Of a DNA stretch of 64,000 bases, positions 27,115 through 37,450 are shown piece after piece; the stretch's first letter is position 1, and every line of letters starts with the position of its first letter. Below the pieces are notes generated by a model. That model had not been told where the DNA came from, searched no databases, and saw only the letters and a list, made by a program, of their open reading frames with translations. The stretch comes from Mycobacterium sp. ENV421 (GTDB taxonomy: Bacteria > Actinomycetota > Actinomycetes > Mycobacteriales > Mycobacteriaceae): NCBI RefSeq assembly GCF_002887815.1, contig NZ_PDHO01000001.1:400579-464578 (forward strand), written 5' to 3'. The position numbers and the translations under genes are program-made.

Positions 27115-27239
27115 CGGCCGGACGGCCTCGGCACCTGTGGTCGGTGCCCCCGCCGGACAGCTCGGACGACGATCCCGACCCGCCGGACCAGGAGGATCCC
27201 GAACCGCCCGAGGACGAGGCCGGCGTGTTGTTGTGGTGA
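27111..27239 (+). CDS. Acidic small protein coupled to the GPP34 gene (42 aa)
   Basis: GTG 27111 overlaps the GPP34 stop (GTGA) and opens a 42-codon frame ending at TGA 27237-27239. The product is dominated by Asp, Glu and Pro (SSDDDPDPPDQEDPEPPEDE) and ends hydrophobically with GVLLW. No family is recognised. The coupling and strong composition bias favour a real peptide, perhaps a partner for the basic surface of the GPP34 protein, but chance cannot be excluded in DNA this rich in GAC/GAG/CCG. Confidence 0.5.
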   Translation: MTAGRPRHLWSVPPPDSSDDDPDPPDQEDPEPPEDEAGVLLW

Positions 27240-27258
27240 TGCAGTAGGCACTGGACAC

Positions 27259-27277
27259 GATACCCCCTAGGGGTATC
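27259..27277. promoter_or_regulatory. CsoR-like copper operator overlapping the ATPase promoter
   Basis: GATACCCCCTAGGGGTATC is a perfect inverted repeat with 8-bp arms around CTA. TACCC-GGGTA dyads are the known form of CsoR/RicR-type copper repressor operators. It partly overlaps a TATCAT hexamer (27274-27279) lying six bases before ATG 27286, so a bound repressor would block RNA polymerase and the transcript would be leaderless. No csoR gene is in the window. Confidence 0.65.
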
Positions 27278-27285
27278 ATCGGGTT

Positions 27286-29397
<2,112 letters not shown>

Positions 29398-29400
29398 CTC

Positions 29401-29463
29401 CGCCCAAACCGACGATTGGCCGGGAAAGTGCGAGTAGATCCCCGCATTTCGTCGATCTCGGCG
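29401..29463. repeat. Dispersed 63-bp intergenic repeat, copy A
   Basis: This segment starts four bases after the ATPase stop and matches 50916-50978 at 52 of 63 positions without gaps. Both begin CGCCCAAACCGACG and end GTCGATCTCGGCG, with the invariant core CGAGTAGATC. Both sit at gene ends or between genes and do not encode anything conserved. Confidence 0.85.
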
Positions 29464-29525
29464 GTGGGGTGACGCTCGTCACGAAGCGGTTGGTACAAAG
29501 TGCGAAATCTGTAACACTGTTGCAC

Positions 29526-30401
29526 ATGACGGACCTCGCCGAATCTGACTCCGCAACCGACGCCCTCCCGCTGGGCCCGCAGTCACTGGTGTGGCGCTAC
29601 TTCGGCGACAACCGGATGTTCCTCATCGGCCCGCGTCCGGCAGTGCTGCAGAACATGCTTGCCGAACTCGGACAGGGTGTGCTCGACCATTCGGTGTGGT
29701 TCGCCGACACCGCGGCCCGGATCAAACGGTCGTTGCCGCCGATCTTCATGACCGTCTACGGCAGCGAGGACGACAACGCCGGCGCCAGCGTCCGCGACTT
29801 TCACCACAACATCAAGGGCGACATGCCTGGCCCGCCCGGAAAGGCCGGCCGCTACCACGCGTTGGATCCGGACACCTACTACTGGGCGCACGCCACCTTC
29901 TTCGATCAGGCGCTGTACTTCGCCGACACCTTCGTCAAGCGGCTTTCGCGCGAGGAGAAGGAGCAGATGTATCTGGAGTCCAAGACCTGGTATCGCCGCT
30001 ACGGCGTCAGTGATCGCCCGATGCCTGCCGACTACGCCGAGTTCGAGCGCTACTGGGACCGGATGATCAACGAGGTGCTGGTGGCGCACCGGACCGCCGT
30101 CTACGGTGTCGGCTACGTGACCAAGGGATTCCCGCGACCCAAAGCCGTGAACCCGATCGTCTGGCGGTTGGTGGCACCGGTCTTCAACCCCGTCGCGGCG
30201 TTTCTGACCACCGGCGGGATGCCGCCGCGCACCCGCGAGATTCTCGGCCTGCCGTGGAGTGATCGCAAGGAGCGCAATTATCAGCGCTTCGCGGCGTTCT
30301 GGCGCTCGCGTCCGGTGAACTGGCTGTGGGATCATCTTCCCATGAATGTCCGCTATAACCGCTACGCCGCAAAGGGTTTCGCGCAGGCAGGGCATGGCTG
30401 A
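29526..30401 (+). CDS. MpaB/DUF2236 family oxygenase-like protein
   Basis: A 291-residue protein of the DUF2236 family (ER-bound oxygenase MpaB/latex-clearing-type fold). Family hallmarks present are [20 protein letters not shown] at the N-terminus, the [15 protein letters not shown] motif with conserved histidines near the middle, and [11 protein letters not shown]. Some relatives bind haem b through the conserved histidine and cleave C=C bonds; activity here is unproven. ATG 29526 gives the family's usual N-terminus. It overlaps the TetR gene by eight bases, indicating that the regulator controls this pair. Confidence 0.85.
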   Translation: MTDLAESDSATDALPLGPQSLVWRYFGDNRMFLIGPRPAVLQNMLAELGQGVLDHSVWFADTAARIKRSLPPIFMTVYGSEDDNAGASVRDFHHNIKGDMPGPPGKAGRYHALDPDTYYWAHATFFDQALYFADTFVKRLSREEKEQMYLESKTWYRRYGVSDRPMPADYAEFERYWDRMINEVLVAHRTAVYGVGYVTKGFPRPKAVNPIVWRLVAPVFNPVAAFLTTGGMPPRTREILGLPWSDRKERNYQRFAAFWRSRPVNWLWDHLPMNVRYNRYAAKGFAQAGHG

Positions 30402-30981
30402 CCAGTCGACCGAAGCGATACTCGACGCCGCGCTCGTCGAGTTCGATCAGCATGGCATTCGCCGGGTCGCCCTCGATGACGTCGCCCGCCGGGCCGGGGT
30501 GAGCCGGACGACGATCTACCGGCGCTTCGCCAACAAGGACGACCTGGTGGCCGCGGTGATGGACCGGGAAAACCTACGGTTGTTCCACGACATCGCCGAA
30601 GACCTGAAAACCGCTCGCCCGCAGTCGAATTACTACGTCGAAGCGTTCACTCAGGCGATCCTGCGATCCCGACGGCACCGGGTGCTCAACCGCATGGTCG
30701 TCGACGAGCCGGCGCTGACGTTGGAGCTGGCCCGGTTGCATTACGGCGCCGCGGTCCAGCGAATCGAGGCGGCGCTGCAGGTGATCTTCCCGCCCGGGTT
30801 CGCCGACCGGATCGGGCCTCAGGCCGTCCATGAACTGGCCGACAACATCTGGCGCTACGCGTTGATGGCGATGCTGTTGCCCAGCCCGGTACCGCTCGAA
30901 ACCGCGGAAGATATACGGGCTTTCGCCACCAAGCACTTCCTGCCCAGCCTGCCCGAAGTGCTGCGCGTGGTACCGGTTTAA
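30394..30981 (+). CDS. TetR-family transcriptional regulator
   Basis: A 195-residue one-component regulator. Residues 4-50 form the TetR helix-turn-helix: [20 protein letters not shown] then [19 protein letters not shown]. The C-terminal ligand domain is variable, with hydrophobic helices and [10 protein letters not shown] near the end. ATG 30394 is chosen because the HTH starts about ten residues later; an upstream in-frame start at 30346 would only add a tail inside the MpaB gene. Likely controls its own operon; ligand unknown. It converges with the secreted small protein, with a four-base stop overlap. Confidence 0.9.
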   Translation: MADQSTEAILDAALVEFDQHGIRRVALDDVARRAGVSRTTIYRRFANKDDLVAAVMDRENLRLFHDIAEDLKTARPQSNYYVEAFTQAILRSRRHRVLNRMVVDEPALTLELARLHYGAAVQRIEAALQVIFPPGFADRIGPQAVHELADNIWRYALMAMLLPSPVPLETAEDIRAFATKHFLPSLPEVLRVVPV

Positions 30982-31199
30982 GTACCGGCCGGGCAGTCCA
31001 AGTCCACATACGCCACCGGCGCTGCCTGGTGGACACCGGTGACGGTGCACTGGGACAGCCCATCGCTCGGCTGACCGTTGAATTGCACCTGATAACCCTG
31101 GGCCTGAAGTTCGCTGACGATATCGGGTGCCGATCCGGTTCCGGAGGACACGACGTGGGCGATGCCGACGAGTGCTGCTGCAATGAGGTTGCTGTACAT
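30978..31199 (-). CDS. Small secreted mycobacterial protein (73 aa)
   Basis: The first 20 or so residues ([20 protein letters not shown]) look like a short Sec signal peptide, although with little positive charge. The mature part, about 50 residues, includes [13 protein letters not shown] and two cysteines (SQCTV and DLDC) that could form a disulfide. Small exported proteins with an LQAQGY...LSQC pattern are common and multicopy in mycobacteria and have no assigned function. It shares its strand with the Rieske-sigma pair upstream by 30 bases and could be read through with them. Confidence 0.7.
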   Translation of the reverse strand: MYSNLIAAALVGIAHVVSSGTGSAPDIVSELQAQGYQVQFNGQPSDGLSQCTVTGVHQAAPVAYVDLDCPAGT

Positions 31200-31229
31200 A
31201 TTTGTAGATAGGCGCGCAGGTTACAGCTC

Positions 31230-31940
31230 TCAGGTCGTCCGCGGTGGTGGAGCCAGCACCTCCACCACGCCGTTGCGCTCGCGGACTTCGAAGTGCGGCA
31301 ACGGTTTCGGGGTGATCGGCAGGGCATGCGTGACGACGGCGCCGGCCGGTGAGAACGATGTCGAATGGCACGGGCAGCGCAGCCGGTCATCGCCCTGGTC
31401 GAACCACAGCTTGCAGCCCTGGTGGGTGCACACGCCGGACACGGCGTCGACCCGGCCGTTGACCCGGCGGACGAATCCGTTGACCGAGCCCAGATCGAAT
31501 GCGCGCACTGCCCCTTCGGAGAGGTCGGCGCTGGACGACACGGTCTGCCACGCCCCGTCGGTGGGCACCAACTCCGCGTCGGCGACGGGTTGGTCGCCGG
31601 TGTGCGGGCGCACCACCATCCGGTCGACCGCAACCCCGGCGACCGCAGCCGTTGCCGCCGCGGAGGTGCCGACGATCACCTGTCGGCGGGTGGCTGACAT
31701 GGCTTGCTTGGCGGGTGGTGTGCTCGTCGAAGATGTCGGATCCGACGACATGTCGGCGGCCAGCCGGGCTTTGAGCCCGTCGACGAATTCCGGTCGGGGT
31801 TCGCCGGCGTCCTCGCGGGTGGCGGCGAGGTCGATCGCGGTGCGCAGCTGGGTCGCCTCGAACTCGTCGGGGGTGAAGCCTTTCGGCTGGCGGCCGGCGA
31901 GCATGTCGTCGATGTAGTGGCGAAGATCGCGGCGGGTCAT
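31230..31940 (-). CDS. Rieske 2Fe-2S protein with anti-sigma-like N-terminus
   Basis: A 236-residue protein in three parts. Residues 1-75 are soluble and charged, without a zinc anti-sigma motif but positioned like a cytoplasmic anti-sigma segment. Residues 84-106 begin with a twin-arginine-like ATRRQVIVG and a hydrophobic helix. Residues 120-233 are a Rieske domain: box 1 CTHQGC (Cys171, His173, Cys176) and box 2 CPCHSTSF (Cys189, Cys191, His192), so all four cluster ligands and the stabilising disulfide pair are intact. It overlaps the ECF sigma gene by four bases (ATGA). Inference: a membrane redox sensor that controls the sigma factor. It could instead be an electron carrier simply co-expressed with it. 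Confidence 0.88.
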   Translation of the reverse strand: MTRRDLRHYIDDMLAGRQPKGFTPDEFEATQLRTAIDLAATREDAGEPRPEFVDGLKARLAADMSSDPTSSTSTPPAKQAMSATRRQVIVGTSAAATAAVAGVAVDRMVVRPHTGDQPVADAELVPTDGAWQTVSSSADLSEGAVRAFDLGSVNGFVRRVNGRVDAVSGVCTHQGCKLWFDQGDDRLRCPCHSTSFSPAGAVVTHALPITPKPLPHFEVRERNGVVEVLAPPPRTT

Positions 31941-32497
31941 GGCAGGGCCCCCTCGCTGATCTGTGCGGCCAGCCGCAACGCTCTATGCTGCAACACTTTC
32001 GCGTTCGCGACGCTGATGTCGAGCGTAGCGGCCGCGTCCCGCACCGAACAGCCTTGGAGGAACCGCAGTTCCAGTATCCGGCGATAGTTGTCGGGCAGGG
32101 CGCCGAGAAGCGTGGCGACGCGCTGCGGGGCGGTGCTCGGCGCGGCGGGACCGAATACGGTGGCCGGCACGTCCTCGATGGCGGTGATCTCGGCGCCCAG
32201 GGTGGCCCGCCAGTGCGCGGCCAGCACGGTGCGGGCGGTGGCCCGCAGGTAGGCACGCACTTCGGCGATGCTGGCGGTCAGACGCAGCGGCCGCATCGCG
32301 GCCAGGAAGACCTCCGAGGTCAGGTCCTCGGCGTCGGCGCGGTTTCCCACCCGGCCGAAGATCAGCCGGTAGACCCACGTGACGTTGTCGTCGTACACGG
32401 CTTCCCAATCGGGATAGCGCGCGTCGGCGACCAGACGTAGCTCGGGTCGTGGGCGTGGATCGTCGTCCGCCGCCATCATCGGTTGCCTTCCACTCAT
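31937..32497 (-). CDS. ECF-family RNA polymerase sigma factor
   Basis: A 186-residue group IV sigma factor. Region 2 spans about residues 28-95 (YDDNVTWVYRLIFGRVGNRADAEDLTSEVFL split across 35-66), and region 4 about 125-182 (LLGALPDNYRRILELRFLQG followed by SVRDAAATLDISVANAK helix-turn-helix). There is no C-terminal SnoaL-like extension. The start ATG 32497 gives a short basic N-terminus. The Rieske gene follows by ATGA overlap, the standard sigma/anti-sigma layout, and the divergent cupredoxin operon shares a symmetric promoter region, which suggests autoregulation plus control of the cupredoxin operon. Confidence 0.92.
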   Translation of the reverse strand: MSGRQPMMAADDDPRPRPELRLVADARYPDWEAVYDDNVTWVYRLIFGRVGNRADAEDLTSEVFLAAMRPLRLTASIAEVRAYLRATARTVLAAHWRATLGAEITAIEDVPATVFGPAAPSTAPQRVATLLGALPDNYRRILELRFLQGCSVRDAAATLDISVANAKVLQHRALRLAAQISEGALP

Positions 32498-32507
32498 CGA
32501 TAGGAGA

Positions 32508-32552
32508 TAGGCGGCGGGGTTACCCGACCGTCGGCGTGTAACCGCCGCCCTA
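32508..32552. promoter_or_regulatory. Symmetric divergent promoter region with paired GTAACC boxes
   Basis: GGCGGCGGGGTTAC (32510-32523) and GTAACCGCCGCC (32538-32549) form an imperfect dyad around a short loop. Read outward, each strand has GTAACC followed by a CCGCC-rich spacer, a TAYCTC element and GATGAG, so both directions carry nearly the same promoter-like sequence. GTAACC resembles the AAC-containing -35 elements of ECF promoters. The spacer length differs between strands, so the exact -10 is uncertain. Confidence 0.5.
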
Positions 32553-32608
32553 CCTCTTGATGAGACGGTCCGCGCCGCGGACTTGGTTCAGCCGAGGAGG
32601 CAGCTTCC

Positions 32609-33058
32609 ATGCATCACACCCGTACCGCGCTGGCATGCCTGGCGGTCGTCGTCGGCGCCGCTGCGTGCTCCACACCGGCGAAGGCCCCACCGCCGACCGT
32701 CGATTTCGCGCCAAACGGCGGCACATCGGTTGGCATGCCGGGGATGTCGAACATGCCCGGTATGCCGATGCCACAGGCCACGACAGCCGTGTCCGCCCCG
32801 CCCATCGCCGGAACAGCGGTCAACATCACCAATTTCGCGTTCACACCGGCCACCCTGACCGTCAAGGTCGGCGACACCGTCACTTGGACGAACAAGGACG
32901 AGGAGCCGCACACCGTCGTCGCAAACGACGGCTCGTTCCACTCGCCGGGCCTGGATGCCAACGCCACGTACAGCTTCACGTTCACCAAGGCGGGCAGTGT
33001 CGACTACATCTGCAGCATCCACCCGTTCATGCACGGCACCGTGGTGGTGAGCGCGTGA
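32609..33058 (+). CDS. Met-rich cupredoxin lipoprotein
   Basis: A 149-residue exported type-1 copper protein. Residues 1-20 are a lipoprotein-type signal peptide ending VGAAAC (Cys20). Residues 36-58 form a Met/Pro/Gly linker (GMPGMSNMPGMPMP) typical of copper-scavenging segments. The C-terminal plastocyanin-like domain has all four blue-copper ligands: His101, Cys135, His138 and Met141. Start ATG 32609 with CCGAGGAGG nine bases upstream. It is the first gene of an operon with the phosphoesterase and a membrane protein, divergent from the sigma/Rieske pair. Likely role: periplasmic copper binding or electron transfer; the direction of transfer is unknown. Confidence 0.92.
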   Translation: MHHTRTALACLAVVVGAAACSTPAKAPPPTVDFAPNGGTSVGMPGMSNMPGMPMPQATTAVSAPPIAGTAVNITNFAFTPATLTVKVGDTVTWTNKDEEPHTVVANDGSFHSPGLDANATYSFTFTKAGSVDYICSIHPFMHGTVVVSA

Positions 33059-33978
33059 CCGGCGACCCGCACCAGATGAGCAGGCGCCAGCTGATCCGGC
33101 ACGGCGCCTGGTTCGGCGCGGCCGTCGGGCTGGCTGTCGTCGGCGGCGAGGTGCTGTCCCACGTGGCGAGCGCCCCGGCCGCAACCGACGCCCGGCCCAC
33201 GCTGCGGTTCGCTCAGATCAGCGACAGCCACATCGGGTTCACCGGCGCCGCCAATGCCGACGTCACGGGATCCTTCGGGCGGGCCATCCGGCAGGTCAAC
33301 AGTCTCGGGTACACGCCCGATTTCGTCATCCACACCGGTGACCTCACCCATCTGGCCACCCCCGCCCAGTTCGACCAGGTCAGCCAGATGCTGGGCGCCC
33401 TGAACACCCCGCACGTCTTCACCGTGCCGGGCGAGCACGACTCGGTGGACGACGCCGGGCAGAAGTACCGGTCGGTGTTCGGCGCAGACACCCGAGGTGA
33501 CGGCTGGTACAGCTTCGACATCGCGGGCGTGCACGTCATCGGGTTGGTCAACACGTTGAACCTGAAGAAACTGGGGCATCTCGGGGCGGACCAGCTGGAG
33601 TTCGTCGAGAAGGACGTGGCGTCGCTGTCGTCGGACACCCCCATCATCGTGTTCAGCCACATCCCGCTGTTCGCGATGTACCCCGACTGGGGCTGGGGCA
33701 CCGACGACGCCACCCAGGCGCTCAGTTACCTGCGCCGGTTCTCGTCGGTGACGTGCCTCAACGGTCATGTCCACCAGCTGTTTTCGAAGACCGAGGGCAA
33801 CGTCACGTTCTACAGCGCCACCACCACGGCCTACCCGCTGCCCCATCCCGGTGACGGGCCCGCTCCCAAGCCGCTGACGCTGCCCGCCGGTCAGCTGCAT
33901 GATGCCCTCGGCATCCGCGAGGTCAGCTACACCCGCGGCCAGAACGTGCTCGCCCTGAAAGAGCAGACCCTGCGATGA
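33055..33978 (+). CDS. Tat-exported metallophosphoesterase
   Basis: A 307-residue calcineurin-like phosphoesterase. The N-terminus has a twin-arginine signal (SRRQLIRHGAWFG then a hydrophobic stretch to about residue 40). Metal-site motifs in order: SDSH (Asp57, His59), HTGDLTH, PGEHDSV, FSHIPLF and NGHVHQ. The usual GNHD is GEHD, replacing the metal-bridging Asn by Glu. GTG 33055 overlaps the cupredoxin stop (GTGA). Tat export suits a protein that folds with metal in the cytoplasm. Substrate unknown; its fixed pairing with a cupredoxin suggests a metal-dependent envelope function. Confidence 0.88.
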   Translation: MTGDPHQMSRRQLIRHGAWFGAAVGLAVVGGEVLSHVASAPAATDARPTLRFAQISDSHIGFTGAANADVTGSFGRAIRQVNSLGYTPDFVIHTGDLTHLATPAQFDQVSQMLGALNTPHVFTVPGEHDSVDDAGQKYRSVFGADTRGDGWYSFDIAGVHVIGLVNTLNLKKLGHLGADQLEFVEKDVASLSSDTPIIVFSHIPLFAMYPDWGWGTDDATQALSYLRRFSSVTCLNGHVHQLFSKTEGNVTFYSATTTAYPLPHPGDGPAPKPLTLPAGQLHDALGIREVSYTRGQNVLALKEQTLR

Positions 33979-34367
33979 GCCGTCTGGTGAACCTCGGCAT
34001 CGCCGCGAGCCTGCTGGTCAGCGCGGCCAGCCACGGCTATCTCTATCTGCACGGGTACTCCGCCGTCCCGGTCGTCGGTCGGGGGTTCCTCGTGCTGACG
34101 AGCGTGTTCCTCGCGCTGGCCATCCTGATCGCGGTCGGCGGGCCGGCGTGGTTGCGTGCCGTGGCGTTGGTGGCCGCGCTCGGTTCGTTGGGTGCGTTCG
34201 CGATGTCGCGCACGGTCGGGTTGCAGGGGTTCGTCGAACATGGCTGGCAGCCGGCACCGCACGCGGTGATCAGCGTGCTGGCCGAGACCGTCACCGTGGG
34301 GCTGTGCGCCTGGTCGTTAGTCAGGAGCGGGTCAGCAGTACTGCGGACTCGAACGGCAGCATCCTGA
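33975..34367 (+). CDS. Four-helix membrane protein of the cupredoxin operon
   Basis: A 130-residue integral membrane protein with about four helices (residues 6-26, 31-55, 60-80 and 93-115) and a histidine-containing loop SHGYLYLHGY near residues 19-28 plus EHGWQPAPH in the third loop. The histidines could bind haem or metal, but no family is recognised. ATG 33975 overlaps the phosphoesterase stop (ATGA), so the three genes are translationally coupled. Its last 47 bases overlap the convergent Ddn-like gene. Confidence 0.75.
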   Translation: MSRLVNLGIAASLLVSAASHGYLYLHGYSAVPVVGRGFLVLTSVFLALAILIAVGGPAWLRAVALVAALGSLGAFAMSRTVGLQGFVEHGWQPAPHAVISVLAETVTVGLCAWSLVRSGSAVLRTRTAAS

Positions 34368-34704
34368 CCAGCGGACGCCAACCTGCCGAAATATGATGGA
34401 CAGCTTCGGTTTTGGGCATCACGCGCGGATTGCTGACGGTGAAGGTTCGTCCGTAGCGGGTGAGCTGCCCGCCGCCGGCCGCGGTGATGTTCTTGAGCCA
34501 ATCCCGGTTGGGCCCGTAGGTGAGCAGGATGGCGATGCCATCGTCGGTGGTGAACACCATCAACGGGGTGCGGTATGGCCGCCCGGAGCGGCGGCCGACG
34601 TGGTCGAGGATCCCCATCGTCGGAACGAAGCCGGCCCACAACCGCTGCACCGGATTGGTGACATACCGGTTGAACCTGGCCAGCCATTGCGGCAGTTGCA
34701 TCAC
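34321..34704 (-). CDS. Deazaflavin (F420)-dependent nitroreductase family protein
   Basis: A split beta-barrel FDOR-A protein of about 127 residues, the family of Ddn. Typical segments are GRRSGRPYRTPLMVF (loop that contacts F420 phosphates) and YGPNRDWLKNITAAGGGQL. These proteins reduce quinones, aflatoxins or nitroimidazoles with F420H2; the natural substrate here is unknown. GTG 34704 has AGGAG nine bases upstream; TTG 34713 would sit directly against it and ATG 34701 is also possible. Overlaps the preceding operon's end tail to tail. Confidence 0.87.
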   Translation of the reverse strand: MMQLPQWLARFNRYVTNPVQRLWAGFVPTMGILDHVGRRSGRPYRTPLMVFTTDDGIAILLTYGPNRDWLKNITAAGGGQLTRYGRTFTVSNPRVMPKTEAVHHISAGWRPLVRMLPFESAVLLTRS

Positions 34705-34935
34705 CCGATCCAACTCCTAACCGGGGCGTACCTCAAGGCCACGTGGTGGCCGGACGACGCGCTCCAGCGTGAGATTGCAGCCACGCACCAGGTCACTCGC
34801 ACTCGTGCGGCGTGAGTTCAATCTCGGCGGACTTGTGACCGCTTCTGCCTGCCATTTGTCGCTCCGAGGCGGACGAACGAACCCACTCCTACACCCTGTA
34901 GTTGAGCATGCTCTCGGTCTGGGACACTGGTGGCC

Positions 34936-36252
34936 ATGAGCAGTACGGATCAGGCCGCCTCCACGGCGGCATCGGCCGGGCTGTTCGCCGACGCCTGCGC
35001 AGTCATCCCCGGTGGAGTGAACTCGCCGGTCCGGGCCTTCAACTCCGTCGGCGGCACGCCTCGCTACATCACCTCCGCCAAGGGCTACTGGCTGACCGAC
35101 GCCGACAACAACCGCTATATCGACCTGGTGTGCTCGTGGGGCCCGATGATCCTGGGGCACGCGCACCCGGCCGTCGTCGAGGCTGTGCAGCGCGCCGCCG
35201 CCGACGGCCTGTCGTTCGGGGCGCCGACGCCCGGGGAAACCGAACTGGCCGCCGAGATCATCGCCCGGGTGAAACCGGTCGAGCGGGTGCGCCTGGTCAA
35301 CTCCGGCACCGAGGCCACCATGAGTGCGGTGCGCCTGGCCCGCGGCTTCACCGGCCGCTCCAAGGTCATCAAGTTCTCCGGTTGCTATCACGGCCACGTC
35401 GACGCGCTGCTCGCCGACGCCGGTTCGGGTGTCGCGACCCTGGGTCTGCCGTCGTCGCCAGGAGTCACCGGCGCCACGGCCGCCGACACGATCGTGCTGC
35501 CCTACAACGATGTCGCCGCCGTGGAGGAGTCCTTCGCCAAGTTCGGTGACACCATCGCCGCGGTCATCACCGAGGCGTGCCCAGGCAACATGGGCGCTGT
35601 GCCGCCGCTGCCCGGCTACAACGCCGCGCTGCGACGCATCACCGCAGAGCACGGCGCGCTGCTGATCATCGACGAGGTGATGACCGGGTTCCGGATGAGT
35701 CGAAGTGGTTGGTATGGGCTCGATCCCGTCGATGCCGATCTGTTCACCTTCGGCAAGGTGATGAGCGGTGGGCTGCCCGCCGCGGCATTCGGCGGTCGCA
35801 GAGACGTGATGGAACGCCTGGCCCCGCTGGGTCCGGTGTATCAAGCCGGCACCCTGTCCGGGAACCCGGTGGCGGTGGCCGCCGGACTGGCCACCCTGCG
35901 CAACGCCGACGACGCGGTCTACGCCGCCCTCGACGCCAACGCCGACCGGCTGGCCGGGCTGCTCTCAAATGCGCTCACCGACGCCGGTGTGGCCCATCAG
36001 GTTCCGCGGGCCGGCAACTTCCTGTCGGTGTTCTTCACCGAGTCGCCCGTCACCAACTTCGCCGAGGCGAAGGCCAGCGAGACGTGGCGGTTCCCGGCGT
36101 TCTTCCACGCCCTGCTCGACGCCGGGGTGTACGCGCCGCCGAGCGCCTTCGAAACCTGGTTCGTCTCAGCCGCGCTCGACGACGCCGCCTTCGACCGAAT
36201 CGCCGGGGCATTGCCGGCGGCGGCTCGCGCTGCCGCAGGAGCCAAGCAGTGA
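34936..36252 (+). CDS. hemL: Glutamate-1-semialdehyde 2,1-aminomutase
   Basis: PLP enzyme that converts glutamate-1-semialdehyde to 5-aminolevulinate, the step after hemA. The 438-residue fold-type I aminotransferase has [13 protein letters not shown] near the N-terminus, [16 protein letters not shown] and the PLP lysine in TFGKVMSGG (Lys274). It lacks the short extra loop seen in the H37Rv protein after ATLGL. ATG 34936 is used; GTG 34930 is in frame two codons upstream. The 231-bp gap before it shows only a CTACA-CCC-TGTAG repeat at 34889-34901. It is the first gene of a run through ccsA, tying haem supply to cytochrome c assembly. Confidence 0.97.
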   Translation: MSSTDQAASTAASAGLFADACAVIPGGVNSPVRAFNSVGGTPRYITSAKGYWLTDADNNRYIDLVCSWGPMILGHAHPAVVEAVQRAAADGLSFGAPTPGETELAAEIIARVKPVERVRLVNSGTEATMSAVRLARGFTGRSKVIKFSGCYHGHVDALLADAGSGVATLGLPSSPGVTGATAADTIVLPYNDVAAVEESFAKFGDTIAAVITEACPGNMGAVPPLPGYNAALRRITAEHGALLIIDEVMTGFRMSRSGWYGLDPVDADLFTFGKVMSGGLPAAAFGGRRDVMERLAPLGPVYQAGTLSGNPVAVAAGLATLRNADDAVYAALDANADRLAGLLSNALTDAGVAHQVPRAGNFLSVFFTESPVTNFAEAKASETWRFPAFFHALLDAGVYAPPSAFETWFVSAALDDAAFDRIAGALPAAARAAAGAKQ

Positions 36253-36857
36253 GCGGCCGAACCGTCGTACACGTCATGCGCCACGGCGAAGTCCACAACC
36301 CGGAGGGCATCCTCTACGGGCGCCTGCCTGATTTCCACCTCTCCGATCGTGGCCGCGCCCAGGCCGAGGCGGTGGCCGGCTGGCTGGCCACCCGCGACAT
36401 CGTCTACGTGGTGGCGTCGCCTCTGGAGCGCGCCCAGGAGACGGCCGCGCCGATCGCTGCGCACCACGGCTTGGCCATCGATACCGATGACGAACTCATC
36501 GAGTCGCACAACGTGTTTCAGGGTGAGAAGGTCTCGCCGGGCGACGGGGCGCTGCGCGACCCGCGCAACTGGTGGCATCTTCGCAACCCGCGCACACCCA
36601 CCTGGGGCGAGCCCTACCGGGAGATCGCCGAGCGGATGCGCCGCGCGGTGGAGCGGGCCAGGGTCAGGGGTGCCGGGCACGAAGCGGTCTGCGTCAGCCA
36701 TCAGCTGCCGGTCGAGACGCTGCGCCGGTCCATGACCGGTAGTAAGCTGCACCACTTTCCGACCCGGCGGCTGTGCAACCTGGCATCGGTGACGTCGTTC
36801 TACTTCGATGGGAATGAGTACGTCGGCTGGGGATACTCGGAGCTCGCCGGGCGGTGA
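36249..36857 (+). CDS. Histidine phosphatase family protein (Rv0525-like)
   Basis: A 202-residue phosphoglycerate mutase-like phosphatase. The catalytic motif is [10 protein letters not shown] near residues 9-18 and the second histidine is in [13 protein letters not shown]. It lacks the insertions of cofactor-dependent mutases, so a small-molecule phosphatase is more likely. GTG 36249 overlaps the hemL stop by four bases and its stop overlaps the thioredoxin-like gene by four. Substrate unknown. Confidence 0.9.
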   Translation: MSGRTVVHVMRHGEVHNPEGILYGRLPDFHLSDRGRAQAEAVAGWLATRDIVYVVASPLERAQETAAPIAAHHGLAIDTDDELIESHNVFQGEKVSPGDGALRDPRNWWHLRNPRTPTWGEPYREIAERMRRAVERARVRGAGHEAVCVSHQLPVETLRRSMTGSKLHHFPTRRLCNLASVTSFYFDGNEYVGWGYSELAGR

Positions 36858-37450
36858 AGCGGCTGTTGGTCCTTCTGGTGGCGGCGACGGTGTTGGTCGG
36901 CTGCTCCACCGGTGACGACGCTGTCGCTCAGGGCGGCACGTTCGAGTTCGTCGCCCCGGGCGGCAAGACCGACATCTTCTACGACCCGCCGAGCAGTCGC
37001 GGCACCCCGGGACCGCTGTCCGGTCCAGAGCTGATGGACACCTCGAAGACCCTGTCGCTGAAGGACTTCGAGGGCAAAGTCGTCGTGATCAACGTGTGGG
37101 GTCAATGGTGCGGGCCGTGCCGGTCCGAAATCACCCAGTTGGAGCAGGTTTACGCCCAGACCCGTGACCTGGGAGTGGCGTTCCTCGGGATCGATGTGCG
37201 GGACAACGACATCAGCGCGCCGCAGGACTTCGTCGTCGACCGCAAGGTCACGTTCCCGTCGATCTACGACCCAGCGATGCGCACGATGATCGCCTTCGGC
37301 GGCAAGTACCCCGCCACGGTGATCCCGTCGACGGTCGTGCTCGACCGGCAACACCGGGTCGCCGCGGTGTTCCTTCGCGAACTGCTGGCCGAGGACCTGC
37401 TGCCGGTGGTTCAGCGGCTGGCCGCCGAGCCGAAACCGGGCACGCCATGA
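36854..37450 (+). CDS. TlpA/ResA-like thiol-disulfide lipoprotein (Rv0526-like)
   Basis: A 198-residue extracytoplasmic thioredoxin. Residues 1-17 form a signal peptide ending in lipobox VLVGC (Cys17). The thioredoxin domain carries WGQWCGPCRSE with redox Cys86 and Cys89, and TVIPSTVVLD includes the cis-proline. ResA-type proteins reduce apocytochrome c cysteines before haem ligation. GTG 36854 overlaps the previous stop and its own stop overlaps ccdA; order ResA-CcdA-ResB-CcsA is the System II cytochrome c maturation set. Confidence 0.93.
   Translation: MKRLLVLLVAATVLVGCSTGDDAVAQGGTFEFVAPGGKTDIFYDPPSSRGTPGPLSGPELMDTSKTLSLKDFEGKVVVINVWGQWCGPCRSEITQLEQVYAQTRDLGVAFLGIDVRDNDISAPQDFVVDRKVTFPSIYDPAMRTMIAFGGKYPATVIPSTVVLDRQHRVAAVFLRELLAEDLLPVVQRLAAEPKPGTP

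Noticed and set aside
34717..35844. A 375-codon minus-strand frame opposite hemL.
   Set aside because: Antisense of hemL codons; Gly/Arg/His-rich product with no domain.
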